Source: an uncultured Eggerthellaceae bacterium (lineage in GTDB: Bacteria; Actinomycetota; Coriobacteriia; Coriobacteriales; Eggerthellaceae). From it: 14,731 bases of DNA. Of this stretch, positions 1 through 7,560 are shown piece after piece. Position 1 is the first letter of the stretch; each line of letters opens with the position of its first letter. The stretch is taken from NCBI GenBank assembly GCA_910577495.1, contig CAJTML010000047.1, positions 1-14,731 of the forward strand, in the 5' to 3' direction. The position numbers and the translations under genes are program-made. The notes beneath the pieces are model-generated. The model did no database searches and was not told the origin of the DNA. It was given only the letters and a program-made list of their open reading frames with translations.

Positions 1-1
1 T

Positions 2-739
2 GTGGAGGCAACCCCCGCATGGAGCGTGCTGGTAATCATGTCGAACCGCTGCGGCTTTATTGCGTTTACGGTGGCACTTGCCGAGGTCTGCGTGCGCCAA
101 CACGTGCGCCCGCTGACGCTGTTCAGCATCGGGTTTGCCTCGATGTATGCCGGCTATGCGATCGGTGGTTTTATTGGCGTTGAACTGGCTCGATACAACG
201 GCAACACCTCGGGGCTTTTGCTGGGATGCTCCATTTTGGCGCTCTTTTGCATCGGCGTTGGCGTCATGTGGCTCTTCCGTGCAGAGCGCAATCAGCCCCA
301 CACCGAGGCGGGCGACAACGCCGTTTGGCACACGCTCGGCTGGCTGGTTTCGGGAGAAGGTGGCGAAGCTGGTAAGGGCGCTTACCCAGGCGATGGCGCT
401 ACCCCAGGCGAAGGCGGCCAGGGCGGAAGCGGTTACGGCGGCCACGGTCACGGTCACGACGGTAACGCCCCTGGCGCGACAAGCACCCAAGCCTTCGACG
501 AACTTTACGAGCAGGCGGTTTCTCAGCTGGCAAGCGAGTACGCGCTCTCACCTCGCGAGGCCGAAGTGCTGCTGCTCTTGGCGCGCGGTCGCAGCAGCAC
601 TTATATTTCTAGTACGCTCTATATTTCGCCCAACACCACCAAAAAGCATATCCAGCACATTTACAAAAAGCTCAGCACGCACTCCAATCAAGAGGTCATT
701 GACCTGGTAGAACAGCAGTGCCGCGCACTTGCGGGATGA
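2..739 (+). CDS. LuxR-family membrane-associated transcriptional regulator, 5' end missing
   Basis: This is the C-terminal part of a LuxR-type regulator. The visible 245 residues begin inside a membrane domain with hydrophobic segments at about 19-31, 39-62 and 71-92. A Gly-rich linker with a His-Gly cluster (HGHGHD, 148-153) follows at about 117-162. The end is a LuxR/GerE helix-turn-helix from residue 182 (LSPREAEVLLLLARG, then SPNTTKKHIQHIYKKL), the DNA-contacting fold of this family. The GTG at position 2 is probably not the true start, because the reading frame is already in a membrane segment and the gene likely begins upstream of the window. Membrane LuxR proteins with a transporter-like N-terminal domain are common in Eggerthellaceae and usually control a neighbouring gene; its target is not visible here. 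The gene faces the surface-protein gene across a convergent gap. The HTH assignment is firm; the ligand and target are unknown. Confidence 0.85.
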   Translation: MEATPAWSVLVIMSNRCGFIAFTVALAEVCVRQHVRPLTLFSIGFASMYAGYAIGGFIGVELARYNGNTSGLLLGCSILALFCIGVGVMWLFRAERNQPHTEAGDNAVWHTLGWLVSGEGGEAGKGAYPGDGATPGEGGQGGSGYGGHGHGHDGNAPGATSTQAFDELYEQAVSQLASEYALSPREAEVLLLLARGRSSTYISSTLYISPNTTKKHIQHIYKKLSTHSNQEVIDLVEQQCRALAG

Positions 740-788
740 TAGGCCATGACGGCCGCCCGGGCGGCGCGGTACGCCCCTGGGGGGTGCG

Positions 789-956
789 TTGTGGCCAAAT
801 AGACCCGTTTTTGTGCACGCCGAGCTCCTCTGATGCTCGGCGCGAGGAACGGCAGAGGCATAATGCCAGGTCAACGCTTCGCCGGGCTTGCAAGATTACA
901 CCGAAGTCGCGCGGTAGGCGCTGGATCTGCACAAAACCCCACCTATATGGCCACAA
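789..956 (-). repeat. E1, inverted-repeat-ended intergenic element (diverged copy, reverse orientation)
   Basis: The element is bounded by imperfect 29-bp terminal inverted repeats, 789-817 and 928-956, matching at 23 of 29 positions; both outer ends read TTGTGGCC inward. Read on the minus strand, its ends line up with copies E2 and E3: the shared blocks are CCAGCAA, TTGTGG, AGGTGGGGTTTTGTGCA on one side and CTATTTGGCCA with AACGC on the other. The interior is different from E2/E3 and contains a perfect 8-bp hairpin (818-825 with 835-842). A 14-bp palindrome (752-765) lies between the element and the stop codon of the upstream regulator gene. No open frame worth calling is inside. It could be a MITE-like non-autonomous element or a transcribed structured element; copy number outside this window is unknown. 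Confidence 0.65.
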
Positions 957-1019
957 CTTTGCTGGAGAGGGCTCGTCAGTAGAGGGAACCCAGCGACAGC
1001 GTCAATGAACGCCGCGCAC

Positions 1020-1048
1020 AAAAAATGCGCCCCCGGCGTGGGGGCGCA
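1020..1048 (-). terminator. Rho-independent terminator of the LAKTG surface-protein gene
   Basis: A perfect 9-bp stem (1026-1034 pairs with 1040-1048, TGCGCCCCC with GGGGGCGCA) has a 5-nt loop and is followed on the minus strand by six T residues (1025-1020). It sits about 105 bp past the stop codon of the minus-strand surface-protein gene at 1154. The T tract on that side makes the direction clear. Confidence 0.9.
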
Positions 1049-1153
1049 TGAGTACACGTGCGCCTATGATCAAGTTTGGCAGCTCGGACGGACGATTATG
1101 GCCGAGCTCGGCAGCGCGGCAGCGCGGCGCGGCGCGCGTCGCGGGACGCTCAC

Positions 1154-4100
1154 CTAGTGACGCGCGGCATCCGCCTTGCGACGTGCACGGCTTGCACCAA
1201 TCAGCACGCCACCTGCAACCAGGACGGTTCCCATCAGCGCAAACGTCAGCGTTTGCGTCGCGTCGCCGGTCTTCGCCAGCGGAGTCAGTACGCGCTCCTG
1301 GTTCACGCCGCCGGTTTGCGCCAACTGCACCATGTCGGCCGGATCGGCCTTCATGACGCCGCCGGATTCGTTCGTGCCCGGCGCGTACGCCTTGGGCGAG
1401 GTCACCGTCAAGCGCGTTGACGACCAGCTCTCCCACGTGTCGCCATCAACGCCCAGGTCAAACGGCTCACCCGGCACGCTGGGCTCTTTATCCAGGTCAA
1501 CCACTGAAGGCATTTCGCCCGACACCACAGCGATGTTGCCAATGTCGGCATTCACCGCCTCTTCGGTCACCAGCACCTCGAAGGACAGCGTGAGGCTCTG
1601 GCCGCCTTCGACATCCCCCAGCTGCACCATGAGCGTGCGCTCCGTGCGGTCATACACCGCATCAGCCACCGCCGCTTGCGTGCCATCCGGCAGCGTCAGC
1701 ACGAACGAACCAGCCAGCGGCTCTACGCCTTTGGGCAGCTCATCGCGCAAAACTGCGTGCATGAGCGAGGAGTACTCGCGCGTGTTGGAAACCACGATGG
1801 TATAGCGAAGGGTGTCGCCCACGTGGGTGGTTCCGTCGTCGCGCGTGAGGTTCTCGGCCGTCTTGTCCACCGTGATGTCCTCAGCTTGCGGGTCGTCTGC
1901 AACCACTGGATCAGGCACAATCGAGGGCGTGGTGACCACGAATTCGTGCTCGATTGAGTCCGGCGCGTCAGGATCAGACGGGTCGGACGGGTCATCGGGG
2001 TTTGACGGATCGTCGGGATTGTCCGGGTCACTCGGATCCCCGGGGTTGTTCGGGTCATCCGGGTCTCCCGGGTTGCTCGGGTCGTCAGGATTGCCCGGCT
2101 GACCAGGCTCTTCGGGCGTTCCCGGCTCACTCGGGTCTCCCGGCACCGGCTTGTCCGGTACGAGCGCCGGATCAGGTCCAGGCTCACCCGGTTCATGCGT
2201 CGTCTCGGTTCCCTTCGACGGATTATCCCCGCTAAAGAGCGCCGTATTCGCAATGGACTGATGCAGCGCCTGCGGCGTCACCTTCGCATCGAAGATCAGC
2301 TGCACTTGCTGACCACCCAGCAGCTCACCAGCATAAACGCGCAGCGTGTTGCTCTCAGCGTAGTACGCCGCGTCAGCAACCGCGTGCGTTTTGCCCGTCG
2401 CATCCACCAGCTTCGCCGAACCCGGGACAAACGACAGCCCCGCCGGCAGCGGGTCGGAAATGAGCACATCGCGAACGGCTGCATTTTCCGCCCCCTCATG
2501 CTTGAGCGTGATGGTATAGCGAAGGGTGTCACCCAAATGCGTACGATCTGAGCCTGCGCGCGTCACGTTCTGGACGCTTTTGGAAGCAACCAGATCCCCC
2601 GCTTTGGGGTTGGCGTGCGTGACCTCGGGGTCATCGCCAGGGTATGCCGGGTTGGTCGGCGTGGGCGTCGGGTCGTCAATAGTGTCCTGCTCTTCGCCCT
2701 CTGCCGGAATGTGGTTCGGATCCAGCTTTGCGCCGCTGAACTGGGCAGTATTGGTGATATCTGCACCAACCGCGCCCGCGTCCACTACGCACTCAAAGCT
2801 CACAACAGCCTTCGTACCGCCACCAATATCGCCCGCAAACGCATTCAGTTGCACGCGACCATCCGCCGCCGCGCTCACACTAAACTGGCCGCGACCCAAC
2901 GTCGCAGGCGTTGCGTCCGTGGCCTCAGTCAGCGCGTCATTATACGCATCAGCCTTATTCTCCAGGCGAACCGTTGCCGTATCAAGCGTCAGACCAGCGG
3001 GAATCACGTCGGTTGCAACCACGTTTTTCCACACTGAACCAAGCGCAGTATTCTCAGCCGTCAGCTCAAAGCGAATGCGATCGCCCGGCTGCGTGGGGCT
3101 GTTCGGATGCGTGAGATTCTTCGCCGACTTTGACGTCACGCGAATGGGGTCAATGCCCGGATCCGGCAGCACCTTGACTTCATATTCCCAAGTGGTTGCC
3201 GTATAGGCGCCGTTAGGTTTCTGCTCAATGTGCAGCGTCGTCGTGCCAATCAGCTTCGGGTCAATCTGAATCTCGTAGGTGCCGTCTTCGCCGCGAATCG
3301 GCTTGCCGTTCTCATCAACGACCACCTTCGCCTCAATAATGTCGCCCTCATCAGTGGTGATCTCAATGGGCGCGCTGGACGGGGTCTTGACCTTGATGGT
3401 CACCATGCCCGGATGCGGGTCGTCCTCAGTCGGACGCACGTACTGGATCTCCATGGAGCCCTCAATGAGCTTGCCGTCTTCGCCATCATCTTTGGGCGGA
3501 TTGGACTCAAGTTCCTTCGGACCGTTGTCGGGGTCAGCCTCAACCGCTGCCTCCGGGTCAACCGGCTTGATGCGAATCTCGGCGTTGGGCACGCTTTCGT
3601 CCTCATCAGGATTTGCGCTGGCGAAATAGTTCAGTCCGCGCTCATAGCGCAGCGACACCTTGTGCTTGTTGTTTTCGTCGCTGGCCTCGTTGGGCACGTG
3701 GAAGTCCTCGTCAGCCGGCGTAAAGATGTACTCGAAGTGCGTGTAGGAACCGCCCTTGCCGTTGGGCACTGCCTGCGCGTTAGCGGGCAACACCGTGCCG
3801 TCCTCCAGCTCCACCGGTTCAAAGCGCAGCTCAACCGGGTCCCCAATGGGCTCGTCGTCAATGTAGAGTTGTACCTTGCCGGTGGGCGCCTTGCAGGTAT
3901 CCGCTACGGGCTTGGTCTTATCGTTGTCGAAATAGCCGCCGCCAATGTCGGCGCGCACGAGAATTTGCTGGCGCGCGTCGTGCTCGTTTTCGCCCGGCTC
4001 TTTGTCCGCCACCCATTCGGCTTCTACAAGCTTGACCTGGGACGGAACCGGTTTAATCTCGCACCAGCCATACGCGCGGTGACCCCAATAATTCTGGTCG

Positions 4101-6166
4101 AAGCCGTCTTCTTTTTCCTCCGAATACTGCGTGGAGGTCATAATAAAGCGCATAACACCTTCGTCACTCGGCATGGCATTGTTGTTGATTTCTTCGCCAA
4201 TAGATTCGCCATCAACTGCCGTATAACGCTGATAAGTGCAGGTCATCTTGGAGTCCAGATTGAGTTTTTTGGGTGGGTTCTCCTTGGTGATGATCTCGTT
4301 GCCAGCTTCTTCGACGCTGTATTTCGTGAAGGGCAGACCGTCGTAGTTCTTCACGAGGTTGTCGGTGTAATCGTGCGGCAGCTCAAACTCAACGTAGCGC
4401 TTGAGCACGTCTTCTGAGTTCGGGTTGCGGAACAGCGGCTTGATAGCAACTTCGTTACCGTCTTCGTCGTAGTAGGTCATGTTCACCATGATCTGCTTAG
4501 ACGTTGCAGATTTGGGCAGCCAGAGGTAGAGCTTGCCGTCGTCAAACTGCAGCGGCGCGCCGTAATCATAGCGCTGACCAGCTACGAGCAGCTCCCATTT
4601 AGCCACGAGGTTGTTGCCATCGGTGATGTAGTTGCCGCTTTCATCTTTCTTCTTGATCTCTGAGCTCAGGTCAATCTTGACCATAAAGACTTTGTTGGGG
4701 TCATTGGCGTCGTTGACGTTGTAGCCCGGCTCCAGATACGCGTTGTTTCCCCAGGCCGTCTTGCCAATGCCCTGGAAGCGAATGCTCGGATCCGTGCAGC
4801 GAACCGAGCCGCCCGTGATCTCTACATAACCACCCGAACCGCCGATCTCAGGAAACACCGCGTAGTCGCCCGTGTGTGCGCCGCCGCCACCGGTTCCGGC
4901 AATCGGGATGAGCGTGCCGCCCGTGACCTTGATGGTTTTGCCGCGGTTGGACGACCAGCAGGCGCTACCGAATGCGCCACCATGCCAGCCGCCATGCGAA
5001 TAGATGTAGCCACCATTAATGGTGATGTTGCCCGCCACGTTGCCGAAGCGACCAGAACCGCGCGTGCGAATCGTGCCTGCCTTCTGACCAGGGAACGAGG
5101 AATCCCAACCACTGTGACCTGCGCCGATGCCTGCTCCGTGCAGACCACCATACGCGTTAATGTTGCCGCCATTGAAGGTCATGACCGTGGCTGTGCCGTC
5201 AGCAGAGCCCGCAGCACCAATGCCCGCTGCAAAGCTGGCGCCACCTTCGCCCGCGAGATCCCAGCCATAGGTGCGAATGTCTAAGTTGCCACCGTTGAAG
5301 GTCATCGTGCCGCCGTTTTCGTAGGTTGAGCCGCCCACGCCCGGCGCGTAGCCGCCACCAATCACGTTGAGGTAGCCAGGGTTTTCGCTATCAAGCTCAG
5401 TTGATTTTGAGCCAGCCGCAATGGTCTTGCCGCCAACCAGCACCACGTCGCTTGCCAGCTTTTCGCCCTCAACAGGCGCTTGGCCGCCGCCCTGCAGGCG
5501 GTTGTCCAGCTCGTCGTCGATAGTTAGGATGGAACCTTCGCCACAGCGAATACCCGCATCGTTGGTTCCGCCTTTAGTGGTGAGCGTGTTGACGGAGCCG
5601 TCCTTGATGCGCAGGTAGAGCGACGTGGGGTTTTGGATCTGCGCGCCGTCGGTTGCCGGGGCGCCCGAGGCGGTATCGTTGATGTTGGTGACCAGGTCAA
5701 TTGCCGGCGCGTTGGCCTGCTGGATGGTCACGTTTGCTAGCATGAGGTCGGCCTGCACACCCGCAGCAATCTGGATGGTGTTGTCGGTCGGTGCCGGGGT
5801 TGAGATAGTCATCGGCTTGGGCGAGAGGATGGTCAGCACCGTGCCGCTGAAGGAGTAGTCGGTGCCTGCCGTGCCGCCCGTGATTTCGAACGGGCCAGCC
5901 GTCGCATGCGCGGAAATGCCCTCGTCAGCCGCGGGCGCCTCCACCAACGGCGCTGCCTCCGGCACACTTTCTGCCGCAGGCGCCGCGCCCTCTTCGGCCA
6001 CCGCCAGCGACTGCACCGGCAACATCAAACCTGCCGCCAAAATGCACGAAAGCGCAACTTTCGCAACCGCATGTGTTCTGTGAGCTGATGTTCGCGTGGC
6101 AAGTCGACGAGCCTTGCGCGATGATGCTGCGACAAACTCTTCCCGTGTGGGTATCGCGCGCTTCAT
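1154..6166 (-). CDS. Large secreted surface protein with DUF11-type repeats and LAKTG sortase anchor
   Basis: This is a 1670-residue exported protein probably fixed to the cell wall. The ATG at 6166 is chosen over one 24 bp upstream because GGAGGT lies at the correct distance before it. Layout: a long basic N-terminus and a hydrophobic signal core (about 37-53), with likely cleavage near residue 57. A Gly-rich region (about 93-459) repeats ITINGG/MTFNGGN and GAGIGAG strands, suggesting a right-handed beta-helix. Less distinctive modules follow, including Ig-like stretches near 763-856 and 901-1001. Three DUF11-type (TIGR01451-like) modules lie at about 1009-1144, 1186-1314 and 1429-1551. A Pro/Asp/Gly-rich spacer (about 1314-1412) separates the last two. 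The C-terminus has LAKTG (1630-1634), a hydrophobic helix and a basic tail. LAxTG is the motif preferred by class E sortases of high-G+C actinobacteria. Adhesion or matrix binding is plausible but not shown; no catalytic motif was recognised. Confidence 0.92.
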   Translation of the reverse strand: MKRAIPTREEFVAASSRKARRLATRTSAHRTHAVAKVALSCILAAGLMLPVQSLAVAEEGAAPAAESVPEAAPLVEAPAADEGISAHATAGPFEITGGTAGTDYSFSGTVLTILSPKPMTISTPAPTDNTIQIAAGVQADLMLANVTIQQANAPAIDLVTNINDTASGAPATDGAQIQNPTSLYLRIKDGSVNTLTTKGGTNDAGIRCGEGSILTIDDELDNRLQGGGQAPVEGEKLASDVVLVGGKTIAAGSKSTELDSENPGYLNVIGGGYAPGVGGSTYENGGTMTFNGGNLDIRTYGWDLAGEGGASFAAGIGAAGSADGTATVMTFNGGNINAYGGLHGAGIGAGHSGWDSSFPGQKAGTIRTRGSGRFGNVAGNITINGGYIYSHGGWHGGAFGSACWSSNRGKTIKVTGGTLIPIAGTGGGGAHTGDYAVFPEIGGSGGYVEITGGSVRCTDPSIRFQGIGKTAWGNNAYLEPGYNVNDANDPNKVFMVKIDLSSEIKKKDESGNYITDGNNLVAKWELLVAGQRYDYGAPLQFDDGKLYLWLPKSATSKQIMVNMTYYDEDGNEVAIKPLFRNPNSEDVLKRYVEFELPHDYTDNLVKNYDGLPFTKYSVEEAGNEIITKENPPKKLNLDSKMTCTYQRYTAVDGESIGEEINNNAMPSDEGVMRFIMTSTQYSEEKEDGFDQNYWGHRAYGWCEIKPVPSQVKLVEAEWVADKEPGENEHDARQQILVRADIGGGYFDNDKTKPVADTCKAPTGKVQLYIDDEPIGDPVELRFEPVELEDGTVLPANAQAVPNGKGGSYTHFEYIFTPADEDFHVPNEASDENNKHKVSLRYERGLNYFASANPDEDESVPNAEIRIKPVDPEAAVEADPDNGPKELESNPPKDDGEDGKLIEGSMEIQYVRPTEDDPHPGMVTIKVKTPSSAPIEITTDEGDIIEAKVVVDENGKPIRGEDGTYEIQIDPKLIGTTTLHIEQKPNGAYTATTWEYEVKVLPDPGIDPIRVTSKSAKNLTHPNSPTQPGDRIRFELTAENTALGSVWKNVVATDVIPAGLTLDTATVRLENKADAYNDALTEATDATPATLGRGQFSVSAAADGRVQLNAFAGDIGGGTKAVVSFECVVDAGAVGADITNTAQFSGAKLDPNHIPAEGEEQDTIDDPTPTPTNPAYPGDDPEVTHANPKAGDLVASKSVQNVTRAGSDRTHLGDTLRYTITLKHEGAENAAVRDVLISDPLPAGLSFVPGSAKLVDATGKTHAVADAAYYAESNTLRVYAGELLGGQQVQLIFDAKVTPQALHQSIANTALFSGDNPSKGTETTHEPGEPGPDPALVPDKPVPGDPSEPGTPEEPGQPGNPDDPSNPGDPDDPNNPGDPSDPDNPDDPSNPDDPSDPSDPDAPDSIEHEFVVTTPSIVPDPVVADDPQAEDITVDKTAENLTRDDGTTHVGDTLRYTIVVSNTREYSSLMHAVLRDELPKGVEPLAGSFVLTLPDGTQAAVADAVYDRTERTLMVQLGDVEGGQSLTLSFEVLVTEEAVNADIGNIAVVSGEMPSVVDLDKEPSVPGEPFDLGVDGDTWESWSSTRLTVTSPKAYAPGTNESGGVMKADPADMVQLAQTGGVNQERVLTPLAKTGDATQTLTFALMGTVLVAGGVLIGASRARRKADAARH

Positions 6167-6289
6167 GGCTACCTCCAATGTGTATCTCAAAAATGCTGCG
6201 TTTCTTCATTTAGTTGTAGCAAATATCCAGGTGAATCCCCTGTTGCCCCACCAAGCCCCCGCTCGTAGGACAACATTTTCATGATACGC

Positions 6290-7411
6290 CTATTGTTGGT
6301 TTGCGTAAAGCATTTGGCGAAAAATTGCCAGCTGCGCTTCGTCGACGGTAGCACCGACGTTTTGGCAGATGACCGCGGAGATTTTATTGGCGAAGGCGGT
6401 GGCGTCCACCCAGTTCATCCCCTGCATGTAGGCGGCAATAGTAGCACCCAGATGCGCATCCCCCGCGCCCACCGTATCTACGACCTCGACGGGTGTGGTA
6501 GGCACGTGCGTGCTGGGTGCGCCAGCGGGCGCCCCGGATGTGGCAGCACCATTGGGTGCGCCGAACGCGTCCGCGCCATCGGGTGCGCCCTCCTCGTCCG
6601 CGCGCGGTTCGAACACGTACGCGCCTGCCGCGCCAGCTGTCACGATAACCGTGCTGCCCGTTAGCTGCGCGATTTGCTGACCTGCGGTTTCAAGCGTCTC
6701 TTCGCCCGTGAACTCAAGCGCCTCCTGATCGTTGATATGCCACACCGCGCGAAGCTCCAGGATTTTTTGCAGTTTGTCGTCTGACACCGACGCAATACGC
6801 GGCCCGGCAGCATAGATGATAACTGCCTCGGGCGAGTCGTGGCGAATGCGCGCCAGGTAATCCAAAATGGCATGCCCACCTGCGCCATCAACCTCGTATC
6901 CGCTGCAAAATGCAAGCGCGACCTCTTTGGTGGGCGCGCCATCAAACCAGTGCGGTTGGAAATGTCGCTCAACGCCCGGCAGCGTCACCATCGTACGTTG
7001 CCCATCAGGCGTCACGAAGCAGATGCACGCGCCACAGTCGTAAACGGGCTCGGCGTGCGTTGCCGCTTGCGAGGTGTCGACGGCTCCTTCGCCCACCGCC
7101 AGATTGCCTTCGCCGCCTTCGTCACCTTCGCCCGGCGACCAGAGCGCCAGGCCTCGCGCGTCCAATTGCTCTTTCGCCATATGCGCGAACATACCGCGAC
7201 CCGTTGGCGCAAGCAACTCACACGATATCCCCAGCTGGCGAAGCACTTCGGCAGAATTGAACGCGCACCCGCCCAGCGTCATTTCAGAAGATGTCACCAC
7301 CACGCCCTGGCCGGCCTGCGGAAGCTCGTCCACCTGGCATAACAGGTCCATCATAAGCGCGCCAACCGCCACCACCGCGCCAGTCCGAGGCTGTGAATTA
7401 TTCGACTGCAT
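6290..7411 (-). CDS. PfkB/ribokinase-family sugar (or nucleoside) kinase with low-complexity insertions
   Basis: This is a 373-residue cytoplasmic kinase of the PfkB family, which phosphorylates a sugar, sugar phosphate or nucleoside using ATP. The start at 7411 is preceded by AAGGAG seven bases upstream; the frame stays open further upstream but no better start is seen there. The N-terminal Gly-Gly signature is LGGCAFNSAEVLRQLG (from about 46). The C-terminal signature is DTVGAGD (312-318), whose last Asp is the family's catalytic base and whose Gly residues form the anion hole. Two unusual low-complexity stretches are present: an acidic Gly/Glu-rich loop near 85-120 and a GAPxGA-type Ala/Gly/Pro-rich stretch near 265-305, just before the catalytic motif. 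The substrate cannot be told. The surface-protein gene follows 123 bp downstream on the same strand with no clear terminator between, so read-through is possible. Three half-sites upstream suggest regulation. Confidence 0.9.
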   Translation of the reverse strand: MQSNNSQPRTGAVVAVGALMMDLLCQVDELPQAGQGVVVTSSEMTLGGCAFNSAEVLRQLGISCELLAPTGRGMFAHMAKEQLDARGLALWSPGEGDEGGEGNLAVGEGAVDTSQAATHAEPVYDCGACICFVTPDGQRTMVTLPGVERHFQPHWFDGAPTKEVALAFCSGYEVDGAGGHAILDYLARIRHDSPEAVIIYAAGPRIASVSDDKLQKILELRAVWHINDQEALEFTGEETLETAGQQIAQLTGSTVIVTAGAAGAYVFEPRADEEGAPDGADAFGAPNGAATSGAPAGAPSTHVPTTPVEVVDTVGAGDAHLGATIAAYMQGMNWVDATAFANKISAVICQNVGATVDEAQLAIFRQMLYANQQ

Positions 7412-7502
7412 GAGCTTTCTCCTTGCTGTTTGCGCTAGCCTCTCCATACAGAGGCCGTTCCTCTGCCAGCACCGACTTTGTTGCGATGACCTGCAATTTC
7501 TT

Positions 7503-7559
7503 ATTATCTGCCTCATGAACAAATTATCTGCATCATTTTAGCTCATTATGATGCAGATA
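7503..7559 (-). promoter_or_regulatory. Candidate operator: three copies of a TATCTGCATCAT half-site upstream of the kinase
   Basis: TATCTGCATCAT at 7525-7536 forms a perfect 12-bp inverted repeat with ATGATGCAGATA at 7548-7559. A third copy, a direct repeat with one mismatch (TATCTGCCTCAT, 7505-7516), lies exactly 20 bp from the first, about two helical turns. On the minus strand the two direct copies read ATGATGCAGATAAT and ATGAGGCAGATAAT, each ending in a -10-like GATAAT, but no convincing -35 was found. The array lies 92-148 bp before the kinase start and just after the stop of the 7561-8433 gene. The inverted pair could instead be a weak terminator for that gene, but it lacks a good T tract and a hairpin would not explain the third copy. 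Confidence 0.5.
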
Positions 7560-7560
7560 C

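Noticed and set aside
752..765. 14-bp palindrome GCCGCCCGGGCGGC as a terminator of the first regulator gene
   Set aside because: It has no loop and no T tract; it may belong to the flank of E1, but termination cannot be supported.
1930..2225. Repetitive DNA that might be taken for a CRISPR-like or non-coding repeat array
   Set aside because: Units are short, in frame, and encode an Asp-Pro-rich spacer within a continuous gene; there are no regular spacers.
3230..4417. A 395-codon open frame on the plus strand inside the surface-protein gene
   Set aside because: It is antisense to a well-supported 1670-residue protein with signal peptide and anchor, and has no ribosome binding site. Its product shows no recognisable domain; codon bias of the real gene keeps the opposite strand open.
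6191..6209. Upstream in-frame start at 6190 for the surface protein and 7522 for the kinase
   Set aside because: Neither has a ribosome binding site, whereas the downstream starts at 6166 and 7411 have strong ones at the correct spacing.
6167..6289. Promoter or terminator between the kinase and surface-protein genes
   Set aside because: A TTCACC/TAAATG pair at 17 bp exists near 6205-6235 on the minus strand but is weak, and no stem with a T tract was found; nothing could be called.
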